DNA of 34,104 bases from Candidatus Nomurabacteria bacterium RIFCSPHIGHO2_01_FULL_37_25 (GCA_001786765.1 MFTH01000010.1:1-34104); one strand, 5' to 3'. Positions 1 through 9,417 are shown, numbered from the stretch's first letter. Program-made: numbers and translations. The notes: generated by a model not told the origin, from the sequence alone.

Positions 1-462
1 AAGGCAAATGTCGTTGAGTCGGACAGTAACGGCAAGGCGGCCGAGGATGTCGCGACAAAACCTGAGTTCGCCTTGGCGGCTGCGCTCGGGCCGAGAGTAG
101 CGGCTGAAAAGTATGGATTGGAAGTTTTGGACGAGGCTTGTGAAGACATGCCTGCTGCCACCACCTTTTTCCTGCTCGGGCCGAAAAGCCACTCCGTCAA
201 GCCCGGCAGTCGAGCTGTCTTGGTATTCCGGATCAAGCACGAATGCGGTGCGCTCGTTGATGCTCTCCTGCCTTTCAAGGAAGAGGGGCTCAGTCTTCGG
301 CAAATTCACTCCTGTTATACCCAGGAAGGTCAATACGATTTCTTCATTGAGATTGAGATCGAATGCGACAGACACGAACCTGACAAGCTATCACGAGCTA
401 TGAAAAAAGCGAGTCAGCACATGACACGCCACATACTGTTCGGCTCGTTTCCGGTTTCCTAA
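1..462 (+). CDS. pheA: Prephenate dehydratase, C-terminal part with ACT domain (5' truncated by window edge)
   Basis: Frame is open from base 1 (KANVVESDSNGKAAEDVATKPEFALAAALGPRVAAEKYGLEVL...). The ACT-like segment reads AVLVFRIKHECGALVDALLPFKEEGLSLRQIHSCYTQEGQYDFFIEIE. The track start at 73 is an internal TTG. Confidence 0.8.
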   Translation, partial: KANVVESDSNGKAAEDVATKPEFALAAALGPRVAAEKYGLEVLDEACEDMPAATTFFLLGPKSHSVKPGSRAVLVFRIKHECGALVDALLPFKEEGLSLRQIHSCYTQEGQYDFFIEIEIECDRHEPDKLSRAMKKASQHMTRHILFGSFPVS

Positions 463-535
463 CAAAACCCGTGCTTAGCGGAAGGTTTCTAAGTAAATGC
501 GCATAGCGCAACAGGCGGAATCCTGATCAACTATC

Positions 536-573
536 AAAAACCAGCGACATTCGAAGGGATATTGCTGGTTTTT
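536..573 (+). terminator. Probable intrinsic terminator downstream of pheA
   Basis: AAAAACCAGC...GCTGGTTTTT inverted repeat followed by a T-rich tract (tatctttt). Confidence 0.6.
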
Positions 574-577
574 ATCT

Positions 578-746
578 TTTATTACTCTGAATTACGAAAC
601 TCTAAAAATATAACTTTCTGCAGGGGTTTCGAGGCTGTCGAGCCGAGAATTTCAGAATTTTTCAAGCTTCGAAAAATTCGTAACGGAAGAAAGTTGATAT
701 TTTTATGGGTTTTGTAATTTACGATTTATTACTCTGAATTACGAAA
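578..746. repeat. 22-bp perfect direct repeat flanking repeat copy R1
   Basis: TTTATTACTCTGAATTACGAAA at 578-599 and again at 725-746; the first copy runs into the left arm of R1. Confidence 0.8.
589..720 (+). repeat. Structured intergenic repeat, copy R1
   Basis: Core GGGGTTTCGAGGCTGTCGAGCCGAGAATTTCAGAATTTTTCAAGCTTCGAAAAATTCGTA. Arms 589-602/707-720 and 603-619/688-705 are complementary, with G.T wobbles and two single-nt bulges. Confidence 0.8.
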
Positions 747-763
747 ATCACGATTTTATTAAA

Positions 764-2320
764 TTATTCAAATTCTGTAGTCGCGGGAGGTTTCGGAGTC
801 AGGTCAAAGAACACACGAACAATATTTTTATGTTTGGTTAAAGCATTTGTGATTTCATTTATAATTTCTTCTTTGAAATAATATCCTCGAGCTGTCATAA
901 AATCTACCGTCACCACGGCTCGAACAGCGAGAGAATGCCCATAGACTCTTTCATCGCCTTTCACTCCGACTGAATTTACTCCAAGCAACGCCACGATGAG
1001 TTGTGAAATATTTTTTGAGAGATTATATTTTTTTAATATATCACTTACAGTTTTATCAGCCTCCCGAACCAATTCAATATTTTCTTTTGTAACTGGAGCG
1101 CCAACAACTCGTAAATATAATCCAGGACCGGGAAAAGGATTGCGTTCATATATAGTCTTTGGAAGATTCAGCGCCCGAGCGAGTTCTCGCACTTCGTATT
1201 TAAATAAATTTCTTAAAGGATGCAAATCTTCTACTTTCCAAGTTAAGCCCACATTATGATGTGTTTTTATCATTACTGACTCTCCAGCCTTACCACTTTC
1301 TATTATGTCAGTAGCCAGTGTTCCTTGGACAATAAAACCTGCTTTATATTTAGCAATTTGCGTTTCAAAAATACTTTTATAAACTTCTCGGAACTTTGAA
1401 CGTTTCTCTTCTCCATCAATCGTAATGAATATGTTTTTAATAAATTTTTCACCGGCTTTGATTACAACTAGGTTTTTTATTCCGGCAGATTTTGTATTTT
1501 TCTTTAATTCCTCTATTTCATTCTTTCGAAGACCTCCGGTATCAATAGCGATGCATATAAGTTTTTTGCCTAAAACTGGAGCAAGAATAGCGGCCAAAGT
1601 GGTGGAATCCACTCCGCCAGAAACACCTAAAATAACTTTCTGTTTTTGCTTAGGTTTATCTACAATGTCTAAAACTTCTTTTTGAATTTGCTGAATTAAA
1701 TTTTTAGGATTCCAATCAATCGAACAGCCAGAAAGTGTGAGAAAATTTTGTAATATTTTTTTACCTTCCTTTGTGTGAACGACTTCAGGATGAAATTGGA
1801 TTCCTAGAACATTGTTGGTCTTATTACTCATAGCGGCAATACCGCTTGATGAGGCGATAGAAATAAAATTTTTAGGAAGTTTGGTAACTGTGTCTCCATG
1901 ACTTGCCCAAACTTCTGTTTTTTCTGGTATTCCTTTGAAAAGCGGGTGTTTTGTGTTTAATGTCACTTTAGCCGGACCATATTCACGATGTTCATGAGGT
2001 TTGTCCACATTACCGCCAAACTTGCGCGCTAGAAGTTGCATGCCGTAACAAATACCCAAGATTAGATATTTTTTATTTACCCCATCTTTGGGAAGATCAG
2101 TAACATCGAGCGACTTTGGAAGTTCTGGAGCTCCATCATCATGAACACTCCAGTTGCTACCCGAGAGAATAATAGCTTTTGGAATATTATTTTTCAGCCA
2201 TAAATCAACTTTTTTTGGTGGCAATATGATGCTTCGCACACCAAGTTCTCGCAGAGTTCTGCCTATTATGAGCGTATATTGCGACCCATAATCTACGACA
2301 AGTATTTGTATCTCATTCAT
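764..2320 (-). CDS. guaA: GMP synthase (glutamine-hydrolysing)
   Basis: Class I amidotransferase domain (ILGICYGMQ, GIQFHPEV), PP-loop VILGVSGGVDSTT, C-terminus typical of GuaA. Confidence 0.97.
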   Translation of the reverse strand: MNEIQILVVDYGSQYTLIIGRTLRELGVRSIILPPKKVDLWLKNNIPKAIILSGSNWSVHDDGAPELPKSLDVTDLPKDGVNKKYLILGICYGMQLLARKFGGNVDKPHEHREYGPAKVTLNTKHPLFKGIPEKTEVWASHGDTVTKLPKNFISIASSSGIAAMSNKTNNVLGIQFHPEVVHTKEGKKILQNFLTLSGCSIDWNPKNLIQQIQKEVLDIVDKPKQKQKVILGVSGGVDSTTLAAILAPVLGKKLICIAIDTGGLRKNEIEELKKNTKSAGIKNLVVIKAGEKFIKNIFITIDGEEKRSKFREVYKSIFETQIAKYKAGFIVQGTLATDIIESGKAGESVMIKTHHNVGLTWKVEDLHPLRNLFKYEVRELARALNLPKTIYERNPFPGPGLYLRVVGAPVTKENIELVREADKTVSDILKKYNLSKNISQLIVALLGVNSVGVKGDERVYGHSLAVRAVVTVDFMTARGYYFKEEIINEITNALTKHKNIVRVFFDLTPKPPATTEFE

Positions 2321-2356
2321 ATTATGCTATTATACACAATATATTTATGGCTACAA
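2306..2356. promoter_or_regulatory. Back-to-back overlapping promoters for guaA (-) and guaB (+)
   Basis: + strand: TTGTAT(2306-2311)-16 nt-TATTAT(2328-2333), extended TGC. - strand: TTGTAG(2351-2356)-16 nt-TATAAT(2329-2334). The -10 hexamers overlap in TGCTATTATACACA. Confidence 0.5.
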
Positions 2357-3819
2357 AAAAAGAAGAAAATTTTAAGGAAGGTCTGACTTATAATGATGTT
2401 CTACTTGTGCCCCAATACTCGGAAATTTTGCCTAGAGATATTAATATAACTTCCCATCTTACTAAGAAAATAAAATTAAATACGCCGATTATTTCCGCTG
2501 CCATGGATACTGTCACAGAATCTTCTATGGCAATAGCTATGGCGGAAGTTGGCGGGATAGGGATTGTTCATAAAAATATGACTATCTCAAAACAAGCGGA
2601 AGAAATACGCAAGGTTAAGCGTTCTGAAAGTGGAATGATTCAGGATCCTATCACCCTCACGGAGAGCGCTTCCTTAAATGAAGCGCTTGAAATTATGAAA
2701 AAAAATAAAATTGGCGGGATTCCGATTGTTGATAAAAATAAAAATTTGAAAGGAATATTAACCAATCGCGATTTACGTTTTCAAAAGAATTTAAAACTTC
2801 CTGTGAAAGATGTTATGACTAAAACAAATCTAATAACTAGCAGTTTGGGCACGGATTTGGAAGAAGCGGAAAAAATACTTACAAAATACAAAATTGAAAA
2901 ACTGCCATTGGTTGACAAACAAAATAAGCTCGTCGGTCTTATCACTTATAAAGACATCATGAAGGTAAAATCTCGCCCTTTATCTTCTCGAGATAGTTTA
3001 GGTAGATTGCGGGTAGGGGCGGCAGTAGGTGTGACAAGCGATACGCTAGAGCGAGTGCAAATGCTTTATCAAAATGGAGTGGATGTGATAATCATTGATA
3101 CCGCTCATGGTCATTCAAAAGGAGTAATTGAAATGCTAAAGAAGATAAAACAAAAATTTCCCAAACTGGAAGTTATCGCTGGAAACATTGCTACAGCAAA
3201 AGGAGCCTTGGATTTGGTCGCATCTGGAGCGGATGCGGTAAAAGTAGGTATTGGGCCTGGATCTATTTGTACTACTCGTATAATAGCGGGAGTAGGATAT
3301 CCTCAATTTCAAGCCGTATATGAAGTAGCGCAAGCTCTAAAAAATAAAAATATACCCATAATCGCCGATGGAGGAATACGAAATACTGGAGATATTCCAA
3401 AAGCTATCGCGGCTGGAGCAAGCTCGGTAATGATTGGTTCTTTGTTTGCGGGCGTAGAAGAATCTCCGGGTGAAACTATAATTTATGAAGGTAGAAAATA
3501 TAAAAATTATCGCGGTATGGGTTCTATTGAAGCCATGGAACAAGGATCTAAAGATAGATATTTTCAAGACACAGAAGATGATATTAAAAAACTTGTGCCG
3601 GAAGGAATCGTGGGTAGAGTTTCTTTCAAAGGCAAACTTGGAGATGTGGTTTATCAACTTATCGGTGGACTGAGAGCAGGTATGGGGTATCTCGGAGCGA
3701 AAGACATTAAAACTCTTCAAAAAAATGCAAAATTTGTTCGAATTACTCAAAACGGCAGAGAAGAAAGTCATCCGCACGATGTTATTATCACCAAAGAAGC
3801 TCCTAATTATAATTTATAA
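2347..3819 (+). CDS. guaB: IMP dehydrogenase with CBS pair
   Basis: [32 protein letters not shown] segment, [20 protein letters not shown] active-site loop, GGIRNTGDI. Confidence 0.97.
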   Translation: MATKKEENFKEGLTYNDVLLVPQYSEILPRDINITSHLTKKIKLNTPIISAAMDTVTESSMAIAMAEVGGIGIVHKNMTISKQAEEIRKVKRSESGMIQDPITLTESASLNEALEIMKKNKIGGIPIVDKNKNLKGILTNRDLRFQKNLKLPVKDVMTKTNLITSSLGTDLEEAEKILTKYKIEKLPLVDKQNKLVGLITYKDIMKVKSRPLSSRDSLGRLRVGAAVGVTSDTLERVQMLYQNGVDVIIIDTAHGHSKGVIEMLKKIKQKFPKLEVIAGNIATAKGALDLVASGADAVKVGIGPGSICTTRIIAGVGYPQFQAVYEVAQALKNKNIPIIADGGIRNTGDIPKAIAAGASSVMIGSLFAGVEESPGETIIYEGRKYKNYRGMGSIEAMEQGSKDRYFQDTEDDIKKLVPEGIVGRVSFKGKLGDVVYQLIGGLRAGMGYLGAKDIKTLQKNAKFVRITQNGREESHPHDVIITKEAPNYNL

Positions 3820-3842
3820 AAAATAACATTTTTTATAAAAAT

Positions 3843-5219
3843 ATGAAAAAAGTCAAAAACAAAAAAGCCTGCCCGCCATCGCTACGCTCAGGCGTAAGCG
3901 GGCGGGGATTTGTCGATGTAGTGGTGGGTCTTCAATGGGGAGACGAAGGAAAGGGAAAAAATATTGACGAGCTTCTTTCACATAAGGTTTATTCTGGTGT
4001 GGCCCGTTTCCAAGGCGGAGCAAATGCAGGTCATACTTTGAAATGTGAAAACAAAACTTTTATTGGACATATTGTTCCTTCGGGTTGTCTTCAAAAAAAT
4101 ATTGAACTATATATCGGCAATGGAGTAGTAGTGGATGTAATATCTTTAATTAAAGAAATCTCTGAACTTAAAAAATTGGGTTTTAATGTAATCCCCCGTC
4201 TTTATATTTCTAACCGAGCAAAATTAGTTTCATATTTACATCCTTTTTTAGATCAAGCTGAAGAATTTTATAGAAATAATAAAGGAGAAAAAAAAGTAGG
4301 CACTACTCTCAAAGGAATTGGTCCGACTTATGCTGATGTCCGAGCCAGAAGGGCGCTTTTGATTGGAGACATTTTATTGCCAGATTTCAAAATTAAGGAA
4401 AGAAATCTTTCAGAATTCCATAAGAATTTTTTAAATATGTATAAAAAAAAGTATGGATTCAAATTTTCCGAAACTGAAATAAAAAAAGCGAAAATCAAGT
4501 GGCAGAGCGCAATTAAAAAACTAAAAAAATTACAAATATGTGACGTGTCGTATTTGGTACAGAAACGACTAAAAGAAGGAAAAAATATTTTAGCGGAAGG
4601 CTCCCAAGCCGTGATGCTTGATATTGATTTTGGCGATTATCCAAATGTCACTAGTTCCAATACCTTGCCGGCCAATGTTTCTCTAGGTCTTGGAGTGCCT
4701 CATACTTATATTCAAACTATATATGGCGTTATAAAAGCTTATACTACCAAAGTTGGCGGAGGAGATTTTCCAGCGAGAATCAAAGACGCAAGTCTTGAAA
4801 AACTTTTTCAAGACGCTGGAGGTGAATTTGGATCTACCACTGGAAGGCCGAGGATGTGTGGCTGGCTTGATTTATTTGCTCTTCGATACGCTATCGGTCT
4901 CTCGGGAGCTAATAAAATTTTTATAAATAAAGCTGATATTTGTTTAACGAATAAAATAAAAGTGGTAACCGGATATAAACATGCGGGAGAAAAATTAAAA
5001 GAATTCCCGCTCTACTTAAATCAAGTTACAGATGTCGTGACAGAAGAAATGCCCGGTTGGGGGTATGCAAATTATGGAGTCCGAAATAAAGAAAAAATTT
5101 CTTTAGAACTTTCTTCATATTTAAAATATGTTGAAAACAAACTTTCTGACCTTGATGTAAAGATAGTATCAGTCGGCACCGGCCCAGATCGAGAACATTT
5201 TTTTAATTGGAATGATTGA
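3843..5219 (+). CDS. purA: Adenylosuccinate synthetase with an N-terminal palindrome-encoded insert
   Basis: VVVGLQWGDEGKGK, RFQGGANAGHTL, GIGPTYADVRAR, GSTTGRPRMCGWLD. Confidence 0.97.
   Translation: MKKVKNKKACPPSLRSGVSGRGFVDVVVGLQWGDEGKGKNIDELLSHKVYSGVARFQGGANAGHTLKCENKTFIGHIVPSGCLQKNIELYIGNGVVVDVISLIKEISELKKLGFNVIPRLYISNRAKLVSYLHPFLDQAEEFYRNNKGEKKVGTTLKGIGPTYADVRARRALLIGDILLPDFKIKERNLSEFHKNFLNMYKKKYGFKFSETEIKKAKIKWQSAIKKLKKLQICDVSYLVQKRLKEGKNILAEGSQAVMLDIDFGDYPNVTSSNTLPANVSLGLGVPHTYIQTIYGVIKAYTTKVGGGDFPARIKDASLEKLFQDAGGEFGSTTGRPRMCGWLDLFALRYAIGLSGANKIFINKADICLTNKIKVVTGYKHAGEKLKEFPLYLNQVTDVVTEEMPGWGYANYGVRNKEKISLELSSYLKYVENKLSDLDVKIVSVGTGPDREHFFNWND
3867..3907 (+). repeat. Palindromic GC-rich repeat inserted in frame in purA
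   Basis: GCCTGCCCGCCATCGCTACGCTCAGGCGTAAGCGGGCGGGG encodes ACPPSLRSGVSGRG just before the conserved VDVVVGLQWGDEGKG. Confidence 0.75.
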
Positions 5220-7107
5220 GGTTTTCGGGTACATACTTGCCTATGTCTCTCCGATACTGCATTCCTTCAAATGATATTTTCTCTATCGCTCTATACGCTT
5301 TCTCTAACGCTTCTTTCATGGTATTGCCTGTTGCGGATACTCCTAAAACTCGCCCGCCGTTTGTCACTAAATTTTTCCCATTTATTTTTGTACCAGCGTG
5401 AAAAACCACTATGTCTGGTTGCATTTCCGCTTCGCTTACACCAGAAATTATTTTATCTTTTTCATATTTTTCTGGGTATCCACCTGAAGCTAGCATTATT
5501 GTACAGCTTGAAATATTTTTCCATTTTATTTCTAATTTTCCCAACTTTTGGTCAATGGACGCATCTATAATATCTAAAATGTCACTATCCAATAATCTCA
5601 TATATGTTTCCGTTTCCGGATCTCCAAATCTAGCATTGTACTCTAATATTTTCGGGCCACCTGAAGTCAATATTAGTCCAGGATATAACACTCCAACAAA
5701 AGAAGCTCCCTCTTTCGCCATAGCAGAGAGGGTTGGCGCAACAATAGTTTTTTCTATTAACTCCATGAGATTATTTTTTACTAATGGAAGTGGAGCTACT
5801 GTGCCCATTCCACCAGTATTTAATCCTGTATCATTTTCTCCTATTTTCTTATGATCTTGTGAGGATGGAAATATTTTATAATTTTTTCCATCGGAAAACG
5901 CATGGATAGATATCTCCGGCCCAGTCAAAAATTCCTCAATCACCACTTCGTTGCCAGAATCTCCAAACACTTTTTTTACGAAAATATTTTCAAGCGCTTT
6001 TAGCGCTCCACCCCCCGTTTGGCAAATCATTACCCCTTTACCTAAAGCTAAGCCACTTGCTTTAACAACAATCGGCAGTGGCTGTTTATCTACGTATTCT
6101 TTAGCTTTCTCAAAATTATTAAATATCTCAAACTTCGCAGTTGGCAAGTTATGTCGGCGCATAAAATCTTTAGAAAATGCTTTTGACCATTCAAGTTGCG
6201 CCGCAGCTCTTGTTGGACCCCAAATTCTTAAACCTGCTTTTCTAAATTCATCCACAATACCGAGCGAGAGTGGCTCATCTGAAAGCGCAAGCGTAAGGTT
6301 GATTTTCTGTATTTTTGCAAATTCTAAAAGTTTTTCAATTTCTGTTTCTTTAATATCCAAATTCACGCCGAGTTTTCCTGTTCCCGCATTTCCTCTAGCG
6401 AAAAATAATTCCCCTGCTCGTGGCGACTGCGCAATCTTCCAGCCGATAGCATGTTCCCTTCCGCCACCTGCTCCAATTATTAAAATTTTTTTATACCTCA
6501 CCCGACCTTCGGCCACCCTCTCCTTAACAAGGAGAGGGGCTGGGGGTGAGGTCAATTTCTCTAGAACTTCCACATACATTTTATTTTCTTTTTTCTTTAA
6601 TCGTGAATATAATGACTCAACATCGTCATGCTCGTCGATTTTTTCAAATACTCTTCCCAAAACCGGACCAAAATCAAAATCTGGAGTGAGAAAATGCACT
6701 GAAGATCCGGCAAAAGCGCTTTTTTTATCCAAAAAATTTAAAATAGCTTTGCTACCATACATTCCTTTATTCCATAGAGCATAACTATTATCAGGATTTT
6801 TTACAATTCCATCTATTGTGTCTGGAATTAAACCCGGATGTATATTTAAGATTTTATTCTCATATTTTTTTAATAATTCATCTGGAATAATTTTTTTCCA
6901 GCCAGCCAGGCATACATAGTCTGGTAATATTTTTTTCAGCATTGGCATTGCGTCTTCATTATCAGGAATAATTGCAGAAATTTCAGCATTTATTTTACCG
7001 TTAACAATAGCTTCTTGTATGGCTTTCAAGTTTGTATGACTACCACCTTCGTGAACCATAATCACTAATTTTATTATACTATTTGATTTATTCTTTGGGG
7101 ACATCAT
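5203..7107 (-). CDS. Fused PurN (GAR formyltransferase) and PurD (GAR synthetase)
   Basis: N-terminal PurN-like segment (NLKAIQEAI, AGWKKIIP, NIHPGLIP, DFDFGPVLGRV) joined to PurD (ILIIGAGGGREHAIGWK, ATP-grasp, GGMGTVAPLP, EYNARFGDPETE). Overlaps the purA 3' end by 17 bp (convergent). Confidence 0.93.
   Translation of the reverse strand: MMSPKNKSNSIIKLVIMVHEGGSHTNLKAIQEAIVNGKINAEISAIIPDNEDAMPMLKKILPDYVCLAGWKKIIPDELLKKYENKILNIHPGLIPDTIDGIVKNPDNSYALWNKGMYGSKAILNFLDKKSAFAGSSVHFLTPDFDFGPVLGRVFEKIDEHDDVESLYSRLKKKENKMYVEVLEKLTSPPAPLLVKERVAEGRVRYKKILIIGAGGGREHAIGWKIAQSPRAGELFFARGNAGTGKLGVNLDIKETEIEKLLEFAKIQKINLTLALSDEPLSLGIVDEFRKAGLRIWGPTRAAAQLEWSKAFSKDFMRRHNLPTAKFEIFNNFEKAKEYVDKQPLPIVVKASGLALGKGVMICQTGGGALKALENIFVKKVFGDSGNEVVIEEFLTGPEISIHAFSDGKNYKIFPSSQDHKKIGENDTGLNTGGMGTVAPLPLVKNNLMELIEKTIVAPTLSAMAKEGASFVGVLYPGLILTSGGPKILEYNARFGDPETETYMRLLDSDILDIIDASIDQKLGKLEIKWKNISSCTIMLASGGYPEKYEKDKIISGVSEAEMQPDIVVFHAGTKINGKNLVTNGGRVLGVSATGNTMKEALEKAYRAIEKISFEGMQYRRDIGKYVPENLNHSN
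6496..6551 (-). repeat. 56-bp palindromic repeat inside purN-purD, copy A
   Basis: CCTCACCCGACCTTCGGCCACCCTCTCCTTAACAAGGAGAGGGGCTGGGGGTGAGG; its reverse complement matches 30038-30093 at 52/56 positions. Encodes SPPAPLLVKERVAEGRVR. Confidence 0.9.
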
Positions 7108-8485
7108 AATTTACTTCTTTTTTTCGTTCTTTCAAATCAATCGGATATTCGCCTGTAAAAAAAGAAGTGCAAAGTTTATTTTTCGGCAGGCCGATTGACT
7201 TTATCAAACCATTAAGAGATAAGAAGTGAAGCGAAGTAGCGCCCAAGAATTTTCTTATTTGTTCAACTGTTTTATTTGAAGCTATTAATTCTTTTTGTTT
7301 CGGAGTATCAATACCATAAAAATCTGGATAACGAACGGGCGGTGAGGAAACGAGAAGATGAACCTCTTTCGCTCCAGAGGAAAACAATGTTTTTACCAAC
7401 TTTCTACTTGTATTGCCACGAACTATCGAATCGTCAATAATTCCAATTTTTTTTCCTTTCAAAATTTTTTTGAGAGGTATTAATTTAAGAGCGACACTAT
7501 TTCGGCGAGATTTTTGATCCGGTTCTATAAATGTCCGATGAACATAACGATTCTTAATAAGCGCCATTTCCATTGGAATACCAGAAGTTTCACTATAACC
7601 TATTGCGACAGGCATCGCGGTGTCTGGGACTGGCACCACCATGTCAATATCTGGTTTAAATTCACGCGCTAATTCCTTGCCGAAATTTTTTCTTACTTCA
7701 TAAATTAATTTTCCATTGAGTATGCTGTCCGGTCGCGCAAAATATACATATTCAAAAATGTCATATTTGGGATCTGGTTTGGCTAATTTTATACTTTTCA
7801 ATCCATTTTTGTTTATGACAATCATTTCCCCAGGATTCACATCTCGGATAAACTTTGCTCCGATGGTAGCAATAGCGCATGTTTCTGAGGCAATGACATA
7901 ACCCCGTCCTATTTTCCCTAGTGAAAGTGGTTTCATCCCGTACATATCTCGCGCCGCAACTAATGTATCCTTATTCATCATTACAAGAGCGAAGGATCCC
8001 GTAATAAGTGGAAAAATATTTTTAACCGCTTCTGGTATAGAATTCCCCTCTTTAATATAGAAGTCAATAGCATCCGCGATGAGCTCTGAATCTGAACGAT
8101 TCTTTTTTAATATTTTTTTAGACGAAAGAAAATTTTGGAGCGCTACAACACTTGGTAAATTGCCATTATGAGCCAGAGCAAAAGAAAAATCAGAATTAAG
8201 AACTGGCTGAGTATGTTCGAGCGCGCTCCCGCCTGAAGTGGAGTATCTGTTGTGTCCGATTCCTATATATCCATGCAAATTTTTTATATCTTTTTCTTTA
8301 TAAACTTGAGCCACCAATCCTGCGCCTTTATGAGTATGAAGCATTTTCCCATCATTGGTTGTGATGCCAGAAGCTTCTTGACCTCTATGTTGTAAGGCAA
8401 ACAAAGAAAAAAAGATCAACCTTGAAACCGGCAAATCCTTTCCAAAAATACCAACAACTCCGCATTTTTCTTTTAGGTCACTCAT
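7088..8485 (-). CDS. purF: Amidophosphoribosyltransferase
   Basis: MSDLKEKCGVVGIFG (N-terminal nucleophile Cys after processing), GIGHNRYSTSG, PRTase motif IGIIDDSIVRGNTS. Confidence 0.97.
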   Translation of the reverse strand: MSDLKEKCGVVGIFGKDLPVSRLIFFSLFALQHRGQEASGITTNDGKMLHTHKGAGLVAQVYKEKDIKNLHGYIGIGHNRYSTSGGSALEHTQPVLNSDFSFALAHNGNLPSVVALQNFLSSKKILKKNRSDSELIADAIDFYIKEGNSIPEAVKNIFPLITGSFALVMMNKDTLVAARDMYGMKPLSLGKIGRGYVIASETCAIATIGAKFIRDVNPGEMIVINKNGLKSIKLAKPDPKYDIFEYVYFARPDSILNGKLIYEVRKNFGKELAREFKPDIDMVVPVPDTAMPVAIGYSETSGIPMEMALIKNRYVHRTFIEPDQKSRRNSVALKLIPLKKILKGKKIGIIDDSIVRGNTSRKLVKTLFSSGAKEVHLLVSSPPVRYPDFYGIDTPKQKELIASNKTVEQIRKFLGATSLHFLSLNGLIKSIGLPKNKLCTSFFTGEYPIDLKERKKEVNYDVPKE

Positions 8486-8498
8486 TATTATTTACATT

Positions 8499-8612
8499 AA
8501 TACTTTACAAGATACTTTTGGAGGGGGTTTCGAGGCTGGCGAGCCGAGAACTTCAGGATTTTTTAAGCTTCAAAAAATCCGTACCCGGAAAAAGTCTATC
8601 TTGTAAAGTATT
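8499..8612 (+). repeat. Structured intergenic repeat, copy R2
   Basis: Core GGGGGTTTCGAGGCTGGCGAGCCGAGAACTTCAGGATTTTTTAAGCTTCAAAAAATCCGTACCC; perfect 16-bp outer arms AATACTTTACAAGATA/TATCTTGTAAAGTATT. Confidence 0.85.
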
Positions 8613-9417
8613 CAATTGCGTTTCTAAAAATTTGTAATCCTTTCCCTTCCTTTGATCCTTTTTTGTTCATTTGCCACATCGGACTTTGATGAGAAAACAT
8701 TGCTCGCTCCGGATGAGGCATCATACCTAGAACTCTCCCATTATATGCTAAAATTCCCGCGATGTCATAGTCAGAGCCGTTTGGATTTTTTTCTAGGTTT
8801 TGGAAATCACAAATTTCTCCTTTTGTGTATTGAAAAGCAATTTGCCCGCCCAACTGCGCAGTCGTTCGGGCGGGCTTGTTTCTCTTTAATTCTTTGTATT
8901 TTTTAGAATCAATCACATAATGCCCCTCGCCATGCGCTATCGGCAATGAAATTTTTTTTATTCCCCTTAGCCACGGCGAAGCTTGGAGAGAGGCAGGTAC
9001 AGTTAGATCAACCCAACGATCAATATATTTTCCATTTTTATTATAAGTTAACGCGCCGGGTAAAATTCCAAGATTAGTTATGATTTGAAATCCATTGCAT
9101 ATGCCTATAGTTAAAGTATCGCGAGCTAGAAATTCTTTTAATTCTTTTGTTAAATGATTTTTAAATTTATTAGCATAAGCTTTACCACTTCCGGTATCGT
9201 CACCATAAGAGAATCCTCCCGGGAAAACTAAAATCTGATATTGTGAAAGAGCTCTCGGCTCCTTAATTAAATCATTGATGTGCACAATGTCCGCCATCCC
9301 ACCTACACTCTCAAAAGCAAACTTGGTCTCTTCTTCACAGTTGAGTCCGTAGCCTGACATTATTATAATTTTTGTCGCAGGTACTAAGCTTATTGAATGT
9401 AATTTTTTATTTTTCAT
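8596..9417 (-). CDS. purQ: Phosphoribosylformylglycinamidine synthase, glutaminase subunit
   Basis: VFPGGFSYGDDTGSGKAYA, IGICNGFQIITNLGILPG, LGMMPHPERAM. Confidence 0.95.
   Translation of the reverse strand: MKNKKLHSISLVPATKIIIMSGYGLNCEEETKFAFESVGGMADIVHINDLIKEPRALSQYQILVFPGGFSYGDDTGSGKAYANKFKNHLTKELKEFLARDTLTIGICNGFQIITNLGILPGALTYNKNGKYIDRWVDLTVPASLQASPWLRGIKKISLPIAHGEGHYVIDSKKYKELKRNKPARTTAQLGGQIAFQYTKGEICDFQNLEKNPNGSDYDIAGILAYNGRVLGMMPHPERAMFSHQSPMWQMNKKGSKEGKGLQIFRNAIEYFTR
8844..8875 (-). repeat. Palindromic GC-rich insert in frame in purQ
   Basis: GCCCGCCC-caactgcgcagtcgttc-GGGCGGGC; encodes KPARTTAQLGG within purQ. Confidence 0.65.

Noticed and set aside
589-720. R1/R2/R3 as ordinary intrinsic terminators
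   Set aside because: The conserved multi-hairpin core and arms of about 30 bp, with no consistent 3' U tract, are not explained by simple terminator function.
2321-2346. Possible purine/guanine riboswitch upstream of guaB or guaA
   Set aside because: The divergent gap is only 26 bp, too short for an aptamer; no conserved purine aptamer sequence was seen upstream of other pur genes.
5951-6784. Long + strand ORF (277 aa) opposite purN-purD
   Set aside because: Antisense shadow of a clearly conserved gene; its sequence shows no family motifs.
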